Source of the DNA: Deltaproteobacteria bacterium RBG_16_54_18
GTDB taxonomy: Bacteria > Desulfobacterota > B13-G15 > RBG-16-54-18
Reading direction: 5' to 3'
Length of the DNA: 9,417 nt
NCBI GenBank assembly: GCA_001797935.1
Contig: MGQT01000019.1
Coordinates: 1-9,417 of the forward strand
Shown here: positions 4,861 to 9,417 of the stretch, piece after piece
Layout of the letters: every line of letters begins with the position of its first letter
How positions within the stretch are numbered: the stretch's first letter is position 1
Translations under genes and position numbers: made by a program
Notes under the pieces: generated by a model
Seen by the model: only the letters and a program-made list of their open reading frames with translations
What the model was told of the DNA's origin: nothing
Database searches by the model: none

Positions 4861-6657
4861 TTAGCAGAGTCTACCCGCGGTGAATCCTTCCCACACGGCC
4901 TCTGTTACTCTGCGAGGTTCAATGCTGTCGCCTGCATTCAAAACCTGAGGCACTACACCTTGCAGTTCCTCCACCAGTTGTTCATTCGGGGTGAATCCGA
5001 GGGCGAGAATGACTTTGCTGCCCTCCACCATATTTTGCTTTCCGTCTTTGTCCGTCACAATGAGCCCCTTGTCGGTGACTTCCTTGGACGTGGAAAAGGG
5101 AACGATCTTCAGCTTGTAGTTGGGTATCCTGGTCATGAAGAGGTCGAAACGATGGATGGGCTCCATGTCTGCCCCGGGCCCATCAGTGGGCAGGTACTGG
5201 TCAGTACGGCGGCTGACCAGAGTGACGTTCTTTTTCTGCTCGCCCAGCATGATAACGAGATCCATTCCCGCCAGACCGGCTCCAACGACAATGGGGCTGT
5301 TTCCCACATCCTTTACCTTGCCGCTGAGAACGTCAATTCCTTGCACCGCCTTTTCTTTCCCAGGAATGTCAGGCAGTATCGGAGTGGACCCTGCGGCCAC
5401 TATAACCGTATCGGGTTTGAATTTCTTCACTTCAGCGGCGGTGGCCTCTTTGTTCAGCTCTATTTTGACCCCCGCCTTGTTCAGGCTCTTTTCACAGTCC
5501 TCCTTCGACCACAGGTACTTGCTCTTGGCCGGAGCCGCTGCCGCGAGATGCAGTGTTCCTCCAAGAACACCAGACTTCTCCCAAAGTGTCACATCATGCC
5601 CTCTTTTTTTGGCCGTCGTGGCAGCCCACATGCCGGCAGGCCCAGCGCCTATGACGAGTACTTTCTTGGCTTTGGGAGCGGGAGCGATTTCCACCAACTC
5701 TTTCCTCCTCCCAATGAAAGGATTGACGGTGCAGCGACCATGCAGATCCGCAAAGACATGGCCGCCGATGCAGCCAATATTGCAGCTGATGCAGCGGTTG
5801 ATCTCGTCTTCACGCCCTTCAAAGGCCTTGGTAGGCCAGTCGGGGTCAGCCCACAATCCGCGGCTTATACCCACAAAATCGGCCCTGCCGTCAGCCACTA
5901 TCTTGTCGGCGAAGGAAGGGGTGCGGATATTGCCCACGCAGATCACAGGGATGTTCACCGCACTCTTGATGGCTTCCGCCTGGTAGACCCTCCATCCTTC
6001 TGGAAGTCTCTGGACGTCCAACAGCATCTGCATGCTTTCATAGATCCCGCATGAGATGTCCAGGAAATCGATGCTTGCCTCCTCAAGGCCCTTGGCAATT
6101 TCCTTGGATTCATCCAGCGTGAGACCGCCCGGTACCATTTCCTCCACGCTGTAGCGCACGCAGAGCGGGAAATTCGGGCCCACTTTTTCGCGTGTGCGTT
6201 TGATGATTTTCAGAAGGAATCTCATCCGGTTTTCCAGCGAGCCGCCGTATTCGTCGGTCCTTTTGTTGGTGTAAGGAGAAAGAAACTGGCCAATGAGGTA
6301 GCCGTGAGCGCCATGGAATTCTGCGCCGTCATAGCCGGCCCTCTTGACCCGCAGCGCGGTCTGGGAATACCTCTCGATGAGGTCCTCGATTTCCTCCTTG
6401 GTGGCGGCCCGTGCCGGGGTCTGCATGACCATACAGGTGGTGTCAGAGGCCGAGATGGGCTCGTCGTCTTCAGTGAGCTCCATGGTGACCTGCCTACCGG
6501 CGTGATGGATTTGCTGGACTATTTTGCATCCATACATGTGGCAGGCGTCGGCCAGTTCCTTGTATCCGGCGATGTACTTGTCACCGTCCAGTCGGAGCTG
6601 CCTTACCACATTCTTGCCCTGGGGATACTTGACTTGGGTATTCTCCACGATGATCAT
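4861..6657 (-). CDS. FMN/FAD/[4Fe-4S] Old Yellow Enzyme-type reductase (FadH / 2-enoate reductase family)
   Basis: 598 residues are readable in this frame; about 60 N-terminal residues are displaced into another frame upstream. The TIM-barrel FMN domain shows HHAGRQ (51-56), FHGAHGYLIGQFLSP (114-128) and NKRTDEYGGSLENR (131-144). A four-cysteine cluster motif follows at C289, C292, C296 and C309, with the FadH-type spacing. Then comes a pyridine-nucleotide-disulphide-reductase-like part: VLVIGAGPAGMWAA (333-346) for FAD, PIVVGAGLAGMD (455-466) for NAD(P)H, and a C-terminal NAGDSIEPRRVTEAVWEGF. Relatives reduce C=C bonds of unsaturated acids or acyl-CoAs with NAD(P)H. In the cytoplasm it could reduce an enoyl- or dienoyl-CoA made by the pathway served by the dehydratase; the substrate is unknown. 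The ATG at 6657 lies inside the barrel and is not a credible native start. Unless the upstream shift is a sequence error or slippage site, the product would lack the first barrel strand. Confidence 0.88.
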   Translation of the reverse strand: MIIVENTQVKYPQGKNVVRQLRLDGDKYIAGYKELADACHMYGCKIVQQIHHAGRQVTMELTEDDEPISASDTTCMVMQTPARAATKEEIEDLIERYSQTALRVKRAGYDGAEFHGAHGYLIGQFLSPYTNKRTDEYGGSLENRMRFLLKIIKRTREKVGPNFPLCVRYSVEEMVPGGLTLDESKEIAKGLEEASIDFLDISCGIYESMQMLLDVQRLPEGWRVYQAEAIKSAVNIPVICVGNIRTPSFADKIVADGRADFVGISRGLWADPDWPTKAFEGREDEINRCISCNIGCIGGHVFADLHGRCTVNPFIGRRKELVEIAPAPKAKKVLVIGAGPAGMWAATTAKKRGHDVTLWEKSGVLGGTLHLAAAAPAKSKYLWSKEDCEKSLNKAGVKIELNKEATAAEVKKFKPDTVIVAAGSTPILPDIPGKEKAVQGIDVLSGKVKDVGNSPIVVGAGLAGMDLVIMLGEQKKNVTLVSRRTDQYLPTDGPGADMEPIHRFDLFMTRIPNYKLKIVPFSTSKEVTDKGLIVTDKDGKQNMVEGSKVILALGFTPNEQLVEELQGVVPQVLNAGDSIEPRRVTEAVWEGFTAGRLC

Positions 6658-6840
6658 GCCAGCCCCCCCCTGGCAATACTGGCGTAATGGTCCACCATGA
6701 GATTCGTCACTTCGCCGGTCGCCGAAGCGAAGTTTGTGGTGGTAGGGGGATGTACGATGCGGTTCTTCACCTTGAGCTTGCCCACCGTTATGGGCGAAAA
6801 TAAGTTAGGGTACTTTCCTGCCGAGAAGCTGATTCAACAT
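6658..6840 (-). pseudogene. Out-of-frame N-terminal coding part of the flavoenzyme
   Basis: On the minus strand, 6671-6833 translates to the missing N-terminus: KYPNLFSPITVGKLKV, NRIVHPPTTTNFAS and DHYASIARGG. It then runs into eight Gs and would stop at TGA; one more G would continue as GAGMIIVEN into the 6657 frame. No ATG, GTG or TTG precedes KYP in this frame. The only well-placed ATG (6838-6840, after GAGGTGAT at 6853-6860) is one frame off and stops at 6805. So two indels separate the gene from an intact 5-prime end. Confidence 0.75.
6663..6670 (-). repeat. G8 homopolymer at the flavoenzyme frameshift
   Basis: Eight consecutive Gs on the coding (minus) strand. Nine would restore the family sequence ARGGAGMIIVE. 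Candidate slippage or phase-variation tract, or a sequencing/assembly error. Confidence 0.7.
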
Positions 6841-7253
6841 TAATGATCGATGATCACCTCTCTCTCTTCTAAATTTTCCCCATTGGGAACTTGAATAAAA
6901 CCTCCCTTTGTTGGCATAATTCAAAAACTCAACAGCATATTTAAATGTAGCATATTTGATACAATCGTATAAAGTCCCCAAATGGCTAATTTTGAAAATT
7001 TGCAATCAACGAATTCAGGTACTTACAAACAGCAAAATGGCAAATTCTGACTTTTTACGAGGTCGTCAATGTTGGATTGTTTAAAAAGTCGATCAACACT
7101 ATAATAATATGCCGTTGGCCTTTTGACAAGTACGTATAAGATTTAGATGATAATTTTGTTTTGTCAAGATGTATCTGGGTTGCATCGCTGCCGATACTGT
7201 CGGGCAAACTCAATACCTTTGAGGAAGTTTGAATATTTTCACGTGGTTTCTTA
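6841..7253. other. AT-rich divergent intergenic region
   Basis: This region separates the flavoenzyme (minus) from the crotonase at 7342 (plus). It contains an imperfect direct repeat, AAATGGCTAATTTTGA (6981-6996) and AAATGGCAAATTCTGA (7037-7052), a nine-base inverted repeat GACTTTTTA/TAAAAAGTC (7049-7057 and 7082-7090), and facing TTGACAA/TTGTCAA copies (7123-7129 and 7161-7167). No coding sequence is convincing. It presumably holds the flavoenzyme promoter, which I could not pin down. Confidence 0.5.
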
Positions 7254-7282
7254 TTGACATCCCTGAACCCTTATCCTAATAT
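7254..7282 (+). promoter_or_regulatory. Promoter P4 of the second crotonase gene
   Basis: TTGACA (7254-7259), 17-base spacer, TAATAT (7277-7282), with the ATG about 60 bases further. Unlike P1-P3 it lacks the GAAAGCAA/CTTATYAAA box. Confidence 0.8.
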
Positions 7283-7341
7283 TGACCCCCAAGAGAAGGT
7301 GGTGTGTATTGTATGCAATTCCTTAAAGGAGGGAAGCACCT

Positions 7342-8163
7342 ATGGTAACGAACAAGTACCAAACATTGGAAGAAGACCGGCGTGGCGCAATATGCATCCT
7401 GTATCTCAACCGTCCTGAAAGGCTAAATGCCGTGTCCATTCAGCTTGTTACTGATTTAAACCATTTTTTAACCGAAATGCGTGATGATCATCAAATCCGC
7501 GTGATCATCCTTCGGGGAAACGGACGGGCCTTCTGTGCCGGATCGGACCTGACAGAACTCTCGAGTGAACCTCCTCCTGAGCAGGGCATGGGCCGGGTAC
7601 AGTATACATATTATAGAATGCAACAGGCTGTGTCGGACATTATACTGAACATGCGCCGCTGCCCGCAGCCGATCATCGGCGCCATCCATGGGTTCGCCGT
7701 TGGCGCTGGTTTCAGTATGGCGCTGGCCTGCGATATCCGTATTGTCGGTGAGTCCGTTCGTATGAACGCCGGGTATGTCCGTGTCGGCCTTTCGGGAGTC
7801 GATATGGGAAGTTCCTATTTTCTTCCCCGGATAATCGGCTTTTCCCGTGCCGCAGAATATCTTTACACAGGCAGGTTCATCGATGCTGCTACAGCAGATC
7901 GATTTGGCATGGTATCCAAGGTCGTTCCCGATGACAAGCTGAACGATGCCGCCTTGGAGCTTGCAGAGGAGATCCTGCAAAATGCGCCCTTCGGCGTGCG
8001 CTTATCAAAGGAAGTGCTCAATATCAGCATAGATGCCCCAAGTCTTGACAGCGCAATCAAGATGGAAAACCGAACCCAAGTCCTATGTCTTTCGACGGAA
8101 GACGGTAAAGAAGGGATAAGGGCCATGATGGATAAACGGAAAGCGGAATACCACAACCTCTAA
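7342..8163 (+). CDS. Enoyl-CoA hydratase/isomerase (crotonase) family protein
   Basis: The 273-residue product is full length for a crotonase: ILYLNRPERLNAVS (19-32), the oxyanion motif FCAGSDLTEL (64-73) and the second oxyanion region GFAVGAGFSMALACDIRI (117-134). The two hydratase glutamates align with S125 and Y145, so ordinary enoyl-CoA hydration is unlikely. D154 in GLSGVDMGSS lies near the position of the catalytic aspartate of dienoyl-CoA isomerases, which makes isomerase-type or hydrolase-type chemistry on an acyl-CoA more plausible; this is inference. AAGGAGGG (7326-7333) supports the ATG at 7342, and promoter P4 lies upstream. It is transcribed away from the flavoenzyme across a shared intergenic region. 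The base composition is moderate, unlike the G+C-rich crotonase at 2790, and the two proteins are clearly distant relatives rather than a recent duplicate. The TAA stop is directly followed by transposase sequence. Confidence 0.9.
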   Translation: MVTNKYQTLEEDRRGAICILYLNRPERLNAVSIQLVTDLNHFLTEMRDDHQIRVIILRGNGRAFCAGSDLTELSSEPPPEQGMGRVQYTYYRMQQAVSDIILNMRRCPQPIIGAIHGFAVGAGFSMALACDIRIVGESVRMNAGYVRVGLSGVDMGSSYFLPRIIGFSRAAEYLYTGRFIDAATADRFGMVSKVVPDDKLNDAALELAEEILQNAPFGVRLSKEVLNISIDAPSLDSAIKMENRTQVLCLSTEDGKEGIRAMMDKRKAEYHNL

Positions 8164-8767
8164 TCACCAGCCTGCAACCTAGCGCGGTACATCATCCGGG
8201 CATCCTTCTCCCAGGAACGGATGCAGTATCTCGACAACGAAGGGACTGTCATCTATTCAGCGATGGGCAGCAAAGACCGGAAGATTTTCGACGCCCCGGA
8301 GTGGCTCGCGGCCATGTGCTCGCATGTCCCGAACCGGGGGGAACAGATGGTCCGATACTATGGTTGGTACAGCAATGTCTCGCGAGGAAAACGCCAGAAG
8401 GACGGTAGCGAAGAGGCCATTCCTTGCATCCCCGAACCGGAGGGGGACGCAAAGGTCTTTCGGCGAAACTGGGCCAGGTTGATACAGAAGATCTACGAAG
8501 TCGATCCCCTGGTCTGTCCGAAGTGCAAGGGCGCCATGCGGATCAGCAGCAGCATCGAAGACCCGTCGGTGATCCGGGCCATCCTCAATCACCTGGGCAT
8601 CCGGCTCGTCAGGTCCAGGCCGCCGCCGAATACACAAAACAGGCAAGCAAGTTTCCCAATGCGACATGGACGATGTTTCTCAACTCCCCATCCATGACGA
8701 TCTCCTCTATTGGGACTCTGAATATTCCTGGGACGAATATATTCAGGCGAAAGCTTTGAGAATTTGA
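8164..8767 (+). pseudogene. IS91-type transposase remnant 2 (C-terminal part)
   Basis: Directly after the crotonase stop the same frame reads NLARYIIRASFSQERMQYL, a typical IS91-transposase segment. It then gives EWLAAMCSHVPNRGEQMVRYY, SNVSRGKRQK, FRRNWARLIQKIYEVDPL and CPKCKGAMRISSSIEDPSVI, through VRSRPPP. Near 8640 the frame shifts: the expected tail DDLLYWDSEYSWDEYIQA continues in another frame to the TGA at 8765-8767. The N-terminal zinc domain and the HUH catalytic region are absent. It is homologous to remnant 1 but clearly diverged from it at the DNA level, so it derives from a different element copy. Not functional. Confidence 0.8.
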
Positions 8768-8993
8768 AGAATCAGCGAAGCTAAATTGAGGCGTGAAGGA
8801 TAGGTCTGCCTGAATGCCGCTAAAAATGGCCTTCGTGGCAGGTAAATCAACAAAAAGGTGAGCCGATTTATCAAAAAGACAGCCGACGCGATAAATCACT
8901 CGCACAATAATCGGCAACGCACCTCATATTTTGTGGTCAAAATCCTCGACGAAAATTTTCTCTCGACATCTCATCAAAGTTTCTATAGAATTA
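8768..8993. other. Non-coding stretch between IS91-type and IS200-type sequences
   Basis: No convincing gene. It may include the 3-prime non-coding end of the IS91-type element. An eight-base inverted repeat GATTTATC/GATAAATC lies at 8865-8872 and 8890-8897. The 102-residue minus-strand frame at 8609-8917 is mostly antisense of the transposase remnant. Confidence 0.4.
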
Positions 8994-9022
8994 TCGTACC
9001 TCCGGCTCTGCCGGAGGTACGA
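8994..9022. repeat. Perfect 13-base-pair hairpin downstream of tnpA
   Basis: Inverted repeat with 13 paired bases on each side (core CCTCCGGC / GCCGGAGG) around a three-base loop TCT. It sits just past the TnpA stop, where IS200/IS605 elements carry the subterminal hairpin recognised by TnpA. It could be the element's right end, a transcription block protecting tnpA, or a REP-like sequence. Confidence 0.65.
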
Positions 9023-9029
9023 ATTTGTG

Positions 9030-9071
9030 AACCGCTCAAAGCGGTTTGTTTATTGACCACCTGAAGGTGGT
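9030..9071. repeat. Two further short hairpins at the tnpA 3-prime end
   Basis: AACCGCT/AGCGGTT with a three-base loop (9030-9046), and ACCACC/GGTGGT with a TGAA loop (9056-9071). The second lies within the last codons of tnpA. With the 13-base-pair stem at 8994-9022 they form a tandem of three stem-loops within 80 bases. Confidence 0.6.
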
Positions 9072-9417
9072 TCTTCTTCAAACATACTCGGTTGATCGAG
9101 GCGACGATCTTCTTTCTCCTGTCGCCTGATATATTCTCGGATGGTTTCTTCACCCGTTCCGACTGTGGACACGAAGTAACCACGAGCCCAAAAATTCTGG
9201 CCCGTAAAGTTCTTTTTCCGCCCCATGTACGTCCGGGCAATATGAATGGCACTTTTGCCTTTCATGTAACCTACGACCTGCGAAACCGCATACTTGGGTG
9301 GTATCGAGATCAGCATGTGTACATGATCGGGCAAAAGGTGCCCCTCTATAACGTTGCACTCCTTCTGCACGGCGAGGTCACGAAATGTTTCTCCCAAATA
9401 CTTCCGCAATTCCCCAT
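9050..9417 (-). CDS. tnpA: IS200/IS605-family transposase TnpA (N-terminus beyond window edge)
   Basis: This is a Y1-type HUH single-strand transposase acting on hairpin ends of its element. 119 residues are readable from a TTG at 9409, but the frame continues to the window edge as (x)GELRKYLGE, so this TTG is probably not the start and roughly 20-25 N-terminal residues are missing. Counting from the TTG, the HUH motif is H29-V-H31 in LPDHVHMLIS, PKYAVSQVVGYMKGKSA follows at 38-54, FWARGYFVSTVG at 73-84, and the catalytic tyrosine Y93 with Q97 in REYIRRQEKED. All visible catalytic residues are present, so it may be active. No tnpB accompanies it within the window. The C-terminal tail (MFEEEPPSGGQ) is ordinary for the family. 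Confidence 0.9.
   Translation of the reverse strand, partial: GELRKYLGETFRDLAVQKECNVIEGHLLPDHVHMLISIPPKYAVSQVVGYMKGKSAIHIARTYMGRKKNFTGQNFWARGYFVSTVGTGEETIREYIRRQEKEDRRLDQPSMFEEEPPSGGQ

Noticed and set aside
4669..6054. 461-residue plus-strand frame
   Set aside because: It lies opposite the flavoenzyme and simply mirrors its codons; no recognisable domain.
6805..7005. 66-residue minus-strand frame upstream of the flavoenzyme
   Set aside because: Its end coincides with the shifted flavoenzyme start (MLNQLLGRKVP), and the upstream part is AT-rich intergenic sequence with no family resemblance.
7121..7170. Facing TTGACA hexamers as a pair of promoters
   Set aside because: Neither has a good -10 at 16-18 bases: the plus copy reaches GATAAT only at 20 bases, and the minus copy finds only TAAATC at 16.
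1..9417. CRISPR array, tRNA, rRNA or phage genes
   Set aside because: No regularly spaced repeats, tRNA-like cloverleaf, rRNA-like stretch or phage structural motifs were seen on reading both strands.

Overview
The window looks like an accessory, transposon-scarred stretch of an anaerobic bacterial chromosome, most likely a sulfate-reducing or syntrophic deltaproteobacterium (Desulfobacterota). This taxonomic call is an inference. It rests on a 4-hydroxybutyryl-CoA dehydratase-type radical enzyme, an oxygen-sensitive Fe-S/FMN/FAD Old Yellow Enzyme-type reductase, crotonase-fold proteins, and the style of the IS91-like and IS200-like transposase sequences. No RNA gene, CRISPR array or phage module was seen.

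Layout, left to right. Positions 1-35 hold the first codons of a minus-strand gene that leaves the window, preceded by a strong promoter (P1). Positions 400-1848 (minus) encode an intact 4-hydroxybutyryl-CoA dehydratase/vinylacetyl-CoA isomerase family protein behind a near-identical promoter (P2) and a 23-codon leader ORF. A third related promoter (P3) diverges from P2 and ends in a ribosome-binding region with no gene. At about 2140 the sequence switches abruptly to a G+C-rich block carrying a wrecked fumarylacetoacetate-hydrolase-family gene (minus) and an intact crotonase-family gene (2790-3635, plus). From about 3700 to 4540 lie two decayed IS91-type transposase pieces in opposite orientations. 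Positions 4861-6840 (minus) hold a FadH/2-enoate-reductase-type flavoenzyme whose N-terminal part is thrown out of frame at a run of eight Gs. A divergent AT-rich intergenic region follows, then a second crotonase-family gene (7342-8163, plus) with its own consensus promoter (P4). Its stop codon abuts a third IS91-type remnant (8164-8767). The window ends in an IS200/IS605-type TnpA (minus, cut by the window edge) with three hairpins behind it.

How the genes may work together: the dehydratase/isomerase, the enoyl-CoA-reductase-like flavoenzyme and the crotonases all fit handling of CoA-thioester intermediates in anaerobic acid or aromatic/alicyclic degradation. The actual substrate cannot be read from the sequence. 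They are separate transcription units, not one operon.

I did not find a convincing new multi-gene system. The signals most worth a second look are the three promoters sharing a fixed downstream box, the orphaned P3 promoter at the edge of the foreign block, the G8 frameshift in the flavoenzyme, and two crotonase paralogues that both lack the canonical catalytic glutamates.
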